From Isochrysis galbana (Eukaryota > Haptophyta > Isochrysidales > Isochrysidaceae), in NCBI GenBank assembly GCA_018136815.1, contig CM030937.1:1626679-1690678 (forward strand): DNA of 64,000 bases. The letters are read 5' to 3'. Position numbers and translations under genes: made by a program. Position 1 is the stretch's first letter. Every line of letters starts with the position of its first letter. Below, one piece after another: positions 20,226 through 30,778 of the stretch. The notes beneath the pieces are model-generated. The model had not been told where the DNA came from and searched no databases. It saw nothing but the letters and a program-made list of their open reading frames with translations.

Positions 20226-20588
20226 AAGGTCGTTTGCCTTCATTTGGTACCCCTCGTTTCCAAATACGCGATGCGGGGCCACCACGAGGGAGTCCCAATC
20301 CTAGGGGTGGGAGGGTGAAGGCGCGGGGGCGGCCCCAGTCTCGGCCGCGTCACAGGTACCCCTCCTGCCCCTGCGCCCTGTCCCTGCGCCCCTGCTCTCC
20401 CTCTTTGTCGACCCCACCTCTCCCTCCGCCCCCTCGACTCCGGAGTGCTCCTGGAATGTGATTCCCGCCCGAGGTCGTATGCCTTCGTTTGGTACCCCTC
20501 GTTTCCAAATACGCTCCCGGTACAAAAAAATCTTCTAGAATTTGAGTAAAGGCAGACACCCACCTCACAGTGCTCAACCATGTCTACA
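20226..20588 (+). repeat. Dispersed repeat unit R1, copies 1a and 1b (copy 2 at 46283-46400)
   Basis: The phrase CATTTGGTACCCCTCGTTTC with CAAATACGCGATGC occurs at about 20237. A truncated form occurs at 20483, followed by the AAATCTTCTAGAATTTGAG and CACCTCACAGTGCTCAACC segment. The same order is found at 46290-46400, so the unit was duplicated around a C-rich insert here. In both places an intronless AT-richer ORF follows within about 300 bp. Confidence 0.7.
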
Positions 20589-20629
20589 AATGGAAGGGCG
20601 CCTGCTGATATAGTACTGAAGCGATTGGA

Positions 20630-21334
20630 ATGGATCAAAAAAAGATGGACCAGAACTTTAAAAAATTCATCACACCTCTCTTTCCATATGCCAATTCTAA
20701 AACTGCCATGCAGGTTATAGCGGAAGCATTGGACAGCATCAGTCCGCCGCCGCCGGTTGGGGGCTCCCTGGCCGACCTAAGTTTGTTGACGTACACTGAA
20801 GAATGTCAGTTCTTATTCAATGTATTCAATTTCAAGCACAATACGAAAATTGAAGACACCTTACACTCCATTTGCGAGATTGATAAACCATTCACATTGG
20901 TTTATATTAGACACACTCTCTTGGGCAATAAATTAACTGAGAAAACAATCCTCGATATGAGTCGTGACGTTCTGCTGGGTACAATCAAAACTTATGTCAA
21001 TTTGGAATTAATTCCCCACCTCCAAGAATTGTTAGAAGGTGTCGATTCGGGTTCAGCTTCCCAAGTAAAGATTGAAAACAAAAGGCCGCTTATCGGTTCG
21101 GGTTCAGCTCCCGTAAAGATTGAACGCCACAAGGCCCAGCAACATCAAATACAAAAAAGCTCGGTCCTAGGACACCGGGCCGAGCTCACCATGAGGGCGC
21201 TCCTGCGAGCAAGGGGATGCATGGTTACTAGTGCGTGCCCCCCCCCCTCGATGAAAATTCCAGCGGCCTCCTCGTCACGCATGACGTGGCCGCCGCGCAG
21301 CCGCATGCAGGACCTCTCTTCACACTTGTCTTGA
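20630..21334 (+). CDS. AT-rich intronless orphan ORF
   Basis: An ATG at 20630 opens 234 codons. The first ~180 read like a genuine protein (MDQKKMDQNFKKFITPLFPY, then FNVFNFKHNTKIEDTLHSIC) with A/T-ending codons unlike the GC-rich host genes. A short repeated linker follows (GSASQVKIE / GSAPVKIE), and the last 50 codons return to GC-rich sequence of doubtful coding value. No domain is recognised. The compositional shift, the lack of introns and the repeated flanks suggest a transferred gene, perhaps from a large algal virus, or a mobile unit; this is inference. Confidence 0.45.
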   Translation: MDQKKMDQNFKKFITPLFPYANSKTAMQVIAEALDSISPPPPVGGSLADLSLLTYTEECQFLFNVFNFKHNTKIEDTLHSICEIDKPFTLVYIRHTLLGNKLTEKTILDMSRDVLLGTIKTYVNLELIPHLQELLEGVDSGSASQVKIENKRPLIGSGSAPVKIERHKAQQHQIQKSSVLGHRAELTMRALLRARGCMVTSACPPPSMKIPAASSSRMTWPPRSRMQDLSSHLS

Positions 21335-21800
21335 AAGGATCGTCTTCAATGAGTGCATTGGATGTATACCGCACTCCTCTTGTATCAGCTTGAACTTCTT
21401 TTCGATGTCGTAAAAGCTGTGGTACGGGTCAATGTACCCTGCTTCTTTTCGAGCATGAGAGGTAATGCCTTCCGGTCTTATCGATGGCGTAGGGATACGG
21501 AAAGTCGTTCGCTCCTACAGGCGATACGAATGCGACGATCTCGTCGACGGCCTCAAATTCAAACACTTCGATGCCCACGAATACGTACTTGAGGTCGCCG
21601 ATGTAGAAGAGCAAAGAGTTCCCTGCTTCATTGAGCTTGTTCACTCTGTCGTACCCTCTTGACAATACAGTCAATGGGCAGAGGTGGCTGATGCCAACAA
21701 ACACATCCTCGCACACGAACGCGTGATGCGAGGCTTCGCCGTGTACATCGACCAAGTGCCTACCGTCATCGCGCTGTGCAACGGACGCGACAAAGCCCAC
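21320..21800 (-). pseudogene. Unrecognised gene fragment with one frameshift
   Basis: From about 21800 a minus-strand frame reads NSLLFYIGDLKYVFVGIEVF, then EIVAFVSPVGANDFPYPYAI, and stops at 21429. The downstream frame continues sensibly (GYIDPYHSFYDIEKKFKLIQ) to a stop at 21320. The homology evidently continues across a single-base shift near 21435. No start codon is obvious at the upstream end, so it looks like a broken fragment. The composition is similar to the orphan ORF next to it. The family is not recognised. Confidence 0.4.
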
Positions 21801-21898
21801 GCCGCCATTGTCACGGGTCGCGTACTTTTGGACACCGGGTTCAGGGGCGAGAATCCTTCGCCAGTGCTAATGCCTACATGCATTTCCATCGTCGTGCA

Positions 21899-21925
21899 TG
21901 CTAGCATTAGCATTAGCATTAGCTA
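21899..21925. repeat. Short (GCATTA)n microsatellite
   Basis: Four to five copies of the hexamer TAGCAT/GCATTA lie in tandem near 21900-21925. The repeat is too short and not terminal, so it is not read as a telomere. Confidence 0.6.
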
Positions 21926-22095
21926 GCACTTATTTCTCATTTGCGCCGTGCACAGGCGCCACAAGTGAGGGTGGCAAAGGCCTTGCAATAAAGCCTTAAG
22001 TAACACTTATACGTCGTAAGCCTTAAGTTGCAAGTGCTGAGCTAAGTTTATATACTTAGTACTTATAGTACTTAGCGTTCGTCTATGGCCTATGG

Positions 22096-22180
22096 TAGGG
22101 CGGTCAAATCAAACACTATTTTAATTCTAAGGGCTAAAGGTGCGAAAATGAGAAAGTTAGGATTGAGGAAATACACCAAA
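22096..22180 (+). mobile_element. End of a TAGGGCGGTC-family DNA element (left end)
   Basis: It begins TAGGGCGGTCAAATCAAACA. The following ~85 bases, including TTCTAAGGGCTAAAG and ATTGAGGAAATACACC, match the reverse complement of 55800-55882. The same terminal word is found at 35175, 36300, 59239 and 59543. The opposite end of this copy is not identified, and the AT-rich DNA up to about 22500 may belong to it. Confidence 0.5.
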
Positions 22181-22539
22181 GTAAAGCAGTAGAAACCCAG
22201 CAAACACCGATCTACGATCTAGCACATATTACATATTACATCATAGCATGGACCATGGAGATACATCCTAGGCAACTTCTACAAAGTTGAATACACAGGC
22301 TCCGGCACGTGGTGCGTTAGCGACACAACCCTCTTCAATGCCGCCCAACCCTTTGGTTGCAGGCCTAGCTGGCCACTCAGTAGTACATGTGGGCTGAGCA
22401 CAATGCCTGACTCAGGGCCCTAAAGCCTCAAGGGGCCAAAATACCGAGGGGGAGAACGGTTGCGCTAGGAATTGGCTAAGTACTCCTACCGAGTAAGATT
22501 CTATTTCGCACACTTATCTCTGCGTAGAAACGTGGTAAA

Positions 22540-23905
22540 GGTAGAGAATGCGTGAGGGGAGAGAGAGGGTAAGGGAGAGGAGAGAGGGGAGATGTGTGGG
22601 CTGTACTACAGAGAGGAGAAATGTGAGAGAGGAGTGAGAGAGAGAGGGGAGACGGAGGACGAGGAGAGGAGAGGGGGAGAGGGAACAGGAGAGAGAGGGG
22701 GAGGAGAAGAGAGATGTGAGGCGAGAGGAGAGAGGAGAGAGAGGAGTGAGAGTGAGAAGGAAGAGAGGAGGGGGAGACCTAGAGAGCATGGATGTGGTCG
22801 TGAAGAGTAGTACTCCTAAGGAGAGGAGAGAGGAGAGAGGAGAGAGGAGAGAGGAGAGAGGAGAGAGGAGAGAGGAGAGAGGAGAGAGGAGAGAGGAGAG
22901 AGGAGAGAGGAGAGAGGAGAGAGGAGAGAGGAGAGAGGAGAGAGGAGAGAGGAGAGAGGAGAGAGGAGAGAGGAGAGAGGAGAGAGGAGAGAGGAGAGAG
23001 GAGAGAGGAGAGAGGGAGGAGAGGAGAGAGGAGAGAGGAGAGAGGAGAGAGGAGAGAGGAGAGAGGAGAGAGGAGAGAGGAGAGAGGAGAGAGGAGAGAG
23101 GAGAGAGGAGAGAGGAGAGAGGAGAGGAGGAGAGAGGAGAGAGGAGAGAGGAGAGAGGAGAGAGGAGAGAGGAGAGAGGGAGAGAGGAGAGAGGAGAGGA
23201 GGAGAGAGGAGAGAGGAGAGAGAGGAGAGAGGAGAGAGGAGAGAGGAGAGAGGAGAGAGGAGAGAGGAGAGAGGAGAGAGGAGAGAGGAGAGAGGAGAGA
23301 GGAGAGAGAGGAGAGAGGAGAGAGGAGAGAGGAGAGAGGAGAGAGGAGAGAGGAGAGAGGAGAGAGGAGAGAGGAGAGAGGAGAGAGGAGAGAGGAGAGA
23401 GGAGAGAGGAGAGAGGAGAGAGGAGAGAGGAGAGAGGAGAGAGGAGAGAGGAGAGAGGAGAGAGGAGAGAGGAGAGAGGAGAGAGGGAGAGAGGAGAGAG
23501 GAGAGAGGAGAGAGGAGAGAGGAGAGAGGAGAGAGGAGAGGAGGAGGAGAGAGGAGAGAGGAGAGGGAGAGAGGAGAGAGGAGAGAGGAGAGAGGAGAGA
23601 GGAGAGAGGAGAGAGGAGAGAGGAGAGAGGAGAGAGGAGAGAGGAGAGAGGAGAGAGGAGAGAGGGAGAGAGAGGAGAGAGGAGAGGAGAGAGGAGAGAG
23701 GAGAGAGGAGAGAGGAGAGAGGAGAGAGGAGAGAGGAGAGAGGGAGAGGAGAGAGGAGAGAGGAGAGAGGAGAGAGGAGAGAGGAGAGAGGAGAGAGGAG
23801 AGAGGAGAGAGGAGAGAGGAGAGAGGGAGAGAGGAGAGAGGAGAGAGGAGAGAGGAGAGAGGAGAGAGGAGAGAGGAGAGAGGAGAGAGGAGAGAGGAGA
23901 GAGGA
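22540..23905. repeat. GA-rich region ending in a 1.1-kb (GGAGAGA)n satellite
   Basis: Irregular GA-rich DNA (22540-22815) passes into a nearly perfect array of the heptamer GGAGAGA from about 22819 to 23905, roughly 155 units with occasional one- or two-base slips. One strand is all purine, so triplex formation is possible. A 7-bp unit reads through all three frames, so both strands appear open (Arg/Glu- or Ser/Leu-rich) without being coding. The array stops 16 bp before the TRAPPC8 start codon. Confidence 0.95.
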
Positions 23906-23920
23906 GCGAGAGGGGTTGCG

Positions 23921-26900
23921 ATGTCCTCTCTCCCCGACCAGTGCACCGCTGTGGTCATGCTGATGGTGACTCGCGACGCTGAGGCTCTACTCAGCTCATG
24001 TGGTCTCTCTGCGAGCAGCCTCTTCTCCCCCTTCTCCTCCCGCTTCACTCCGGAGCCACGCCTCTCCGTAATCACCTCGGGAGAGGCCTCTCCCCTCTCG
24101 ACTTTCTCTCTCCGCTTCTTCACGCCTTCTCAGATGAGGCAGCCCTCGGCCGAGGAGGCGGACCAGAGGCTGGAACAGCTGGTAGAGGCGATCGACCACT
24201 CGCAATCTCTCACGCCGCGCGCCGGCGACCGCTCCCCCTGGCTGCCCGCAGTGACGCAGGCCCTCGGCTACCAACTCTCGTTTGCAGAGCACAACGGGTG
24301 CGACTACCCCGTTGCATGCCTCTTTATCGGCTGCGCGGGAGAGGAAGGGCTCGTCTCGACCTTCAATGGCCTCTACGCCTCGGGCATGCCACCCGTCCTC
24401 AGGGACGGCCTGTGCGACCCGCTGCTCGCAAAGTGTTTCGTGCTGCTGAACGACGCCTCTTCAGCGGGCAGGACCCCCCCGGGGGGCGAGGCAGCATTGC
24501 AGCAAGTGGGCCGTGCGTTTGGCGTACAGGCGTGCCACTTGCTGACCATCAACTCGAGCTCCCAGCCACGCGCCGAAGCCCACCCGCTCTGGGCCTCAGG
24601 CAGCGGTGCCGGTGGCAGGCCCGCTGGCGCTTGGATGAGCGATGCTGATGTGCAGGGTCTGCGCGCCTTCGTGGCCGGCCCACTCTGCCGGGCGGTCGTG
24701 ACGCACCTGTCTCAGCGGCTGCAGCAGCTAGAGGCCGTTGTGAAGGAGAAGCGGCAAGGCCTCAAGAACACCTTCCGCTCGTGGCTCGGCGGCAAGAAGA
24801 CGTCGTCGCCTGGAGGCGCCGCCTCGGTGCTAGGTAGCATTGCCGGCGGCAGCAGCGGTAGCGCCCTTGCTGCGCCCCGCTATCTCAGCACGAGCATCGA
24901 GGCGCACATGCGTCAGCTCGCCGAGTACGCCTTCTTCCTGCAAGACTACCAACTCGCCTACACTTATTTCCGCTCGGCCGCCTCGGAATTTAAGTCGGAC
25001 AAGGCGTGGCGCCACTATGGGCACGCGCAAGAGATGGCTGCGCTCTGCCTTGCACGGAACGGCGGCGGCAAGCGCGAGATCGCCGAGGCGTTGGACAAAG
25101 CCATCGCCAGTCACCTACGCTCAAATCGTGAGGCGGGTGACTGCTCCGCCCGCTTCGCGACCGCATCGACGCTCCGCCAGCTGGAGGTGACGGAGCACCT
25201 GAGCTCACGGGCGCGCACGCGCGAGGTGGCACGCAGCCTTGTCAACCAGTCGACGCATGAGTCGGGGCTCGTCGCGGCGCTTCTGCTCGAGCAAGCGGCC
25301 CGCTGCTTCGACTCCTTCGTCGCCGCCCCAATGCATCGCCAGCACGCACTGTACATGGTGCTTGCTGGCTTCCGCTACCTCTCGTGTGGCCAACGGCGGC
25401 AGGCGGTGCGCTCCTACTCGGCCGCGCTGCGTGTGTACGAGGGGGCCGGCTGGCTCTCGATCGAGTCACACGTGCACGCGGCTCTGGCGCGCAACTACGC
25501 CGGCTTGGGCATGGTCGACGACGCTGTCGTCTTCTTCCTCCGCCTGCTGCGCAACCACGCAGCCCAGCCTGCCGCGAAGCAGGCCACATACCTGCGCGAG
25601 CTCTGCTCCATCGTGGCGCAGCAACCGCGCCCGGTGCCGCTCACCGAGCTGCCCCTCCCGTGCTTCCGCAACGCGTCGATCCGCGTGTTGCTGAATGACA
25701 ACGGGCAGCTCTCGCTCAGCGGCGCCAGGCCGGCGGGCGCCGCCTACGGCGGCGTCGGCGCCGAGCCCCTCTCCGCGGCCCATCCGCTATGGAAGCCGCT
25801 CGTTGAGCCGCTGCTGCCGAGCACTGATGTCTCCGCGGGCAACTGGCTGACGGGGCGCACTGCGCCGGCTGCCTCATCGCGGAAACCTTGCGCTGTGGTC
25901 GGCGAGTGGGTAGTCTTGTCCATTGAAGTCGAGAATCCATCACAGCTACCGCTTGAGCTGCGCGACATACGCCTTCGGTGCGAGCACACGCCAGCGCCAG
26001 TGGCGCCGGAGGCCTGCGTGTCGTCCAACGAGCCGTTCGAGCTCGATCTGCACCACCTTACGTTGCCTAAGACCTCTGTGGTGAGCGTGGAGCTGGGCGT
26101 CAGACCGCTTCTAATCGGCGGCCTCAAGCTGCTGGGCATTGACTGGGTGCTTCAGTCAGCGCTGCTAGGCGCGCACACCCTCGAACTCAAGGGGCAGCGC
26201 CTCAACGCCACCAAGAAGCAGCGGATGGGGCGCGAATACGCCTTCAACCAGAGCCTCAGCCTTGAGGTGACGAGGCCGATGCCGCTGCTCCGCGCGCGGC
26301 TAGAGGGGATGCCCAACACGCTACTCCTTGGCGAGGTATGCCACGCTACTCTGCACCTCACCAACGAGGGTAGCATGGCGACTATCGGGATCCAGGCGCG
26401 TGTCTCTCACCCCGCCTTCTTCGTCCTCGTTGGCGGCGACGCGCCTGCGCTAGCTGCTGGCGCGCGCGAGGCAGTCGGCAAACGCGATGCGACCGCAGAG
26501 TTGGCTACGCAGGCCATCCCGCTGCCTACCGGTGGTCTTGGCCCGCGCCAGAGCATCCAAGTGCCCGTGTGGGTACGAGCTGCCGAATTGGGCGTGCACG
26601 ACGTGCACCTCGTCTTCTGCTACGAGCCTGAGACTCCGAGCTCGCAGCTCAAGCGGCGGATCGCCCCCCTCTCGGCCCGACTTGAAGTTTCACCCTCCCT
26701 CTCCCTCGATGCCAGCGTCCGCCCCGCCCATTCGTGCGCGCGCACGGACCAGCACGTGCTCGCCCTGCAGCTGCGCAACGCGTCGGACAAGGCACGGTTG
26801 CGCGTGGCCCAAGTCTCGTGCATCTCGAGCACTTGGGGGCTCGAGCCCCTTTGCGGCAAGGCTGCCGCAGGATGCGAGGTTTTGACGCCCGCCAACGAAT

Positions 26901-27831
26901 GCACGCTCCACCTGCGCATGCGCCCGCACGCTGCAACTACAACTTTGGTCGAAGACGGCAGCCTCGGCGACGTCTCCTCGGCTGGCGGCCCAATTCACTC
27001 GGTGCGCCCCTCCCTCTCCTCCACAAACCCGCGCTCAACTGCCTGCCGCATTGAGCCCGAGTTGCTACTTGGAGCCAGAAGCACCTTGGCGCACCTCGCG
27101 CGCGAGAGTCGTTCTTCTTCCCTCCGCAGGAGCTACGCATGCTACCCGGTGCGCCGATTGACAGCCGCGCCATGCCTCACTCGCTCTTCTTCGACCGCCG
27201 CTCGGCGTCTCTTGTCCAAGCCGAGACTATGGGCCGAAGCGCGGCGTTGCCGCCGCCACCGCCCGCTGCGTCGCTCTTGACCCCATCCAAGGTAGACACC
27301 ATGGCCTCCGTGGTGATTCACTGGGAGAGTGAGGATGCGAGACAGAGAGGGCAGATCTACGCAGCGGCGATCCGAGTTGGTAGCCATCTTGCCGTTGAGG
27401 CGCCATCTCCACCGACCACCTCGCTCTTTAGCCGGCCATCGCCGCCGGCCGGCGCTCCTCCCGATCCTGAAGCGCTTGCGGCAGCAGTGAGCCTGGCCAT
27501 CGTCTGTGACATGTCGACTAGCCTCAACTCGTTGCCACTGAGCCTCTTGCCTGTAGCCCTCCACTTGCGCAATAGGAGCAACGTCGACCTGGCCTACAAC
27601 TTTTTGGCGCGCGCCGAAGGCAGCGCAAGGCAGGCCGATGTGGATCCGCCCATTGAGCTCTCAAGCGGCGGCCATGCGGCGTGGTTGGGCGTCACCAAAG
27701 TCACCGCGGAGTGGCTCCCAGCCGGTGGTCATGCCGAGCTGAACCTCCATGCCGCCTTAGTGAGCACAGGCACAGTTGTACTTGAGGGGTTGTCAGTCGT
27801 CGTCTGTGGTTGGCGTGATGCGGTTGGCACA
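23921..27831 (+). CDS. TRAPPC8: TRAPPC8 (Trs85-like) subunit of the TRAPP III complex (3' end in gap)
   Basis: TRAPPC8/Trs85 is the TRAPP III-specific subunit, part of the Rab1/Ypt1 exchange factor acting at the Golgi and in autophagy. Exon 1 is 23921-27001. A 77-bp GT-AG phase-0 intron (27002-27078) restores the frame and the second exon runs to the gap, giving at least 1278 residues against about 1435 in human. The N terminus (AVVMLMVTRDAEALLSSCGL) matches the family start. APRYLSTSIEAHMRQLAEYA and FFLQDYQLAYTYFRSAASEF with SDKAW are the hallmark central block, followed by TPR-like helices. Beta-rich modules follow (VGEWVVLSIEVENPSQLPLE; later ESFFFPPQELRMLPG). Reading through the intron would lose the C-terminal homology. 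The final ~150 residues are missing and are not convincingly present after the gap. Confidence 0.85.
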
Positions 27832-27931
27832 NNNNNNNNNNNNNNNNNNNNNNNNNNNNNNNNNNNNNNNNNNNNNNNNNNNNNNNNNNNNNNNNNNNNN
27901 NNNNNNNNNNNNNNNNNNNNNNNNNNNNNNN
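27832..27931. other. Assembly gap of exactly 100 N
   Basis: The second 100-N run. It cuts TRAPPC8 in frame. The sequence after it (AAAAATACCCGCGACG) does not obviously continue the gene, so the order of the flanking contigs deserves checking. Confidence 0.99.
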
Positions 27932-28208
27932 AAAAATACCCGCGACGTACCTCTCGTGTCCCCTTATCCCTTATATCGCTGCGTCGAGCCGGTGCATCCG
28001 GGTATGGGTATGCCATCAGCTTCTAGTTGACGGACACTCCACCTCCATCTGTCTCATGCTCAAATCGACAACAGGCAACAGGTCGCGTTCCGTCGAAAGA
28101 GGACCATGTGCATGTGAAAGTTAATTTCTATATACTGATTTTGTTTGAATTACGGGTAAAGTACGGGATTACGGGTTTAAGTGTAAAATACGAGAGTTTG
28201 CACTGGGC
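27932..28208. other. Short intergenic stretch after the gap
   Basis: No TRAPPC8 C terminus is recognisable. Short direct repeats of ATTACGGGTAAAGTACGGG type lie near 28150-28190. Confidence 0.35.
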
Positions 28209-28885
28209 TTAGCGGATAAAGGTACCCAGCTTTCTAGGACCAGTCCTAGAAACTAGGACGGACTTTGCTAGGTGAGAGCATGAGCATACCATGATATTTT
28301 GTCCCAAACCTTGGCTATTGAGTTACCACATGCATGTCCTCATTAAATGTTCCAGGTGTACCTAGGCACCATTCCCTCAGCAACACCAAGTTTTGTCGCG
28401 CGTTTACGCGGGTCACCTAGTCGGAATTGCTGCTTGTCCTAGAAACGGGAGAAATGGCTGATACCACCCAATTGGGAGCTCTTCTACCCATGGTCCCCAG
28501 GAGATGAAATGTTGCTTTGACTGCCCTCTTTGAGAACTTCAGTGACCACCAAGCTTGGTTTTGTCATCTAAGTGTCCAATCCGCTAGCCTACTGCTCCAA
28601 AAGGTCTAAAATAAAACTCCTCTGTGCGAGCGGACGCCCGAGTGCAGCACCGCATGCTGAATGTGGTAGCAAAAGTAAGCAAAGACAAGCTCCGCAGAGT
28701 TGGTCGTGGGGAGAGCTAAGGTTAAGGTTGAATTATGGGATGTGGAGATGGTTTGCTTCAGGTGATGGGATGTCTCATAAGCTCAGCATAGGCTATAATG
28801 GAGGCATGATCGGCAGAGTCCTAGAAATCCAAGAATTTTCTAGGACGTGGTCCTAGTTTCTAGGACGGAATTTTTTGTCCGTTAG
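28209..28885. mobile_element. 677-bp element with TTAGCGGATAAA ends (copy 1)
   Basis: The left end is TTAGCGGATAAAGGTACCCA followed by an inner inverted pair around CTAGGACCAGTCCTAG. The right end has GGACGTGGTCCTAG and finishes TTTTTTGTCCGTTAG, the imperfect complement of the left tip. Copy 2 (54601-55276) has the same ends and the same internal landmarks (ACCAAGCTTGGTTTTG, GGGAGCTAAGG) but is otherwise quite diverged. There is no coding capacity and no clear target duplication. Confidence 0.6.
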
Positions 28886-29796
28886 CTAGGCCGAGCCCGA
28901 GCCGGCAAGTATGAAATTACGAATACTCGGTTTTTATTATTACGCCCGAGTTATAAAATACGAATTTTATCGTGGTAGTGGTAGTGGACTTGTGGACTTA
29001 GGCACTAGCTTCGCACGTATGCGTATGCGGCAATATATACCGCAAACCGCAAAGGCGTGTCCAAGCCTGTAAGTGGTTGCACGGCACTAGCTGCGCCAAG
29101 CCGCGGGTGGAGACCTGCCGCAAAGGCGAGGAGCCGCGAGCCGTATCATCGGATGCATTTGTCTCCTCGCCTTGTGCTTGTGCGGCGGATGGTCGCCGCC
29201 GCCGCCGCCAAAACCGCCGCCGCCGCCGCCACCGCCAGCTCAGTGCTAAGTTAATGGGCGTTAGCTTTATAGCTCTGCCTGCAGCTCGCCATGCATCGCG
29301 CATGGCTCTGCTTTGTAGGATCAAGCGTGCGCTTGATCGTGGGGCAAGTCTCAATGGGGCTAGGGCACTGCCCATTTGCGCTAAAGACGAGGTATAGATC
29401 GTAGTCGGAGTGTCGGAGTCGGCGGGGCGCCATGCCAGAAGGTGCGATCAGCGTTGTTTTGCTCAGTTAGCAAGCCCGCCGATGTCGCGACCGCACGTAC
29501 TTTACATACCAGAAATAAGATCGCTATGAGCTGTCCGAGAGGAGAGAGAGAACCGCTAGCTCGTCGGTGGTGCTGTCCACTAAGTGTATACTTGGCTGCA
29601 ACGGAGCGCCCCCCCCTCCTCTGCTGGCTGCTTGGCCTGCCCGCCGAGGGTCGGAGGGCGGGAGTCCTCCTGTTCTAGATCTCTCTAGATTCTCTTCTGA
29701 TCCTCCTCCCCTCGCAGAGCTCGACCGTCGCCTCTCTCCCTCTTCCACAAAGAACTTCTCTGCCGGAGCCAACATAAACCTTGAGCGAAAGAGGCT
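28886..29796. other. Intergenic stretch with a (GCC)n microsatellite
   Basis: GCC repeats at 29186-29234 and a CTAGAG/GAGAG-rich segment near 29540-29800. No gene is recognised; the alanine- or arginine-rich frames follow the repeat. Confidence 0.4.
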
Positions 29797-30058
29797 CTAG
29801 AGTAACGAGAGGAAGAACTTGAAGCTTGAGTCAAAAGAGGGTCGGCCCTGGTGAGAACTCACGAGAAGAAGGGGGGGACAACCAAGACCGAGAGAGGAAC
29901 CGTGGCGCGCGGCGGGCAGTTCTCTTTTATCGCCTGATCGTGAGTAGATTCCCTCGACTGTTTCTATCGTAGAGAAGTGGGCCTCTCTCGCCCCCCGCTG
30001 CCCCCCCACCCCACCCCCACCCCGCGCGCCTCCCCCTAGGAGATCTCCGCCGAACCAG

Positions 30059-30093
<35 letters not shown>

Positions 30094-30107
30094 CCCCCCC
30101 CCCCCCC

Positions 30108-30198
<91 letters not shown>

Positions 30199-30454
30199 CG
30201 CCCGCACGGCTCGAGGAGAACGGGCAACGAGGATGAAAAGAAAATGGAGACTCGACGGGGAGCAAACGGCTTGAGAGAAGGAATCCCGTGCCCGGCTCCC
30301 TGTATATAGTAGGTTGTGGGCAGCAGGAGAAGAAGAAGAAGAAGAAGAGAGAGGGGCGGGGTTGCTGTTCCTTGAGTTGGACGAGTACTCTCTACTCACG
30401 GGTCTACTCTAATGATCTGTGTTGGGCTTCCTGGTGCTGGTGGGTGGGTTGGGG

Positions 30455-30489
<35 letters not shown>

Positions 30490-30778
30490 CGGGGAGAGAG
30501 GAGAGACTCTCGTCGTTGTCGCCTCGCCTCTCTTCTCGCGCGCGGCCATCCCGCGCCTTTCTCACTCAAGCATCCTCTTCCTCCAGGAGGCTTTATTCTG
30601 TCATCAAGGTTGCTCTTTTCTCGAAAGGCCGAACCTCAGGACGCCTCTCATTACCCTTTGCCCCTGCTTTGCCTCCCCCTGGAATACCAAATAATTCCTA
30701 CAATACTGTCAGAAAATCCAAGTCGACGGTGCGGGCGCTGCGAGCTCTCCTCTCCACTCTCCTCTCCCTCAAGTCACG
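29797..30778 (+). promoter_or_regulatory. Upstream region of the BASS gene with (CT)n, poly-C and (GA)n
   Basis: It holds (CT)n-C30-(CT)n at 30061-30195, (GAA)n near 30330-30350, (GA)n at 30458-30485, and a GAGTACTC-type motif at about 30383-30415 (CGAGTACTCTCTACTC). A CT-rich leader precedes the ATG at 30779. Regulation is inferred from position only. Confidence 0.4.

Noticed and set aside
21899-21925. TAGCAT/GCATTA repeats considered as telomeric
   Set aside because: Only four to five units, interstitial, and not a known telomere sequence.
22716-24123. Long Arg/Glu-rich (plus) and Ser/Leu-rich (minus) open frames of more than 400 codons
   Set aside because: They are simple translations of the GGAGAGA satellite; a 7-bp unit without stops stays open in every frame.
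24004-25700. Many overlapping open frames in TRAPPC8
   Set aside because: GC-rich shadow frames; the long frame from 23921 has family blocks throughout.
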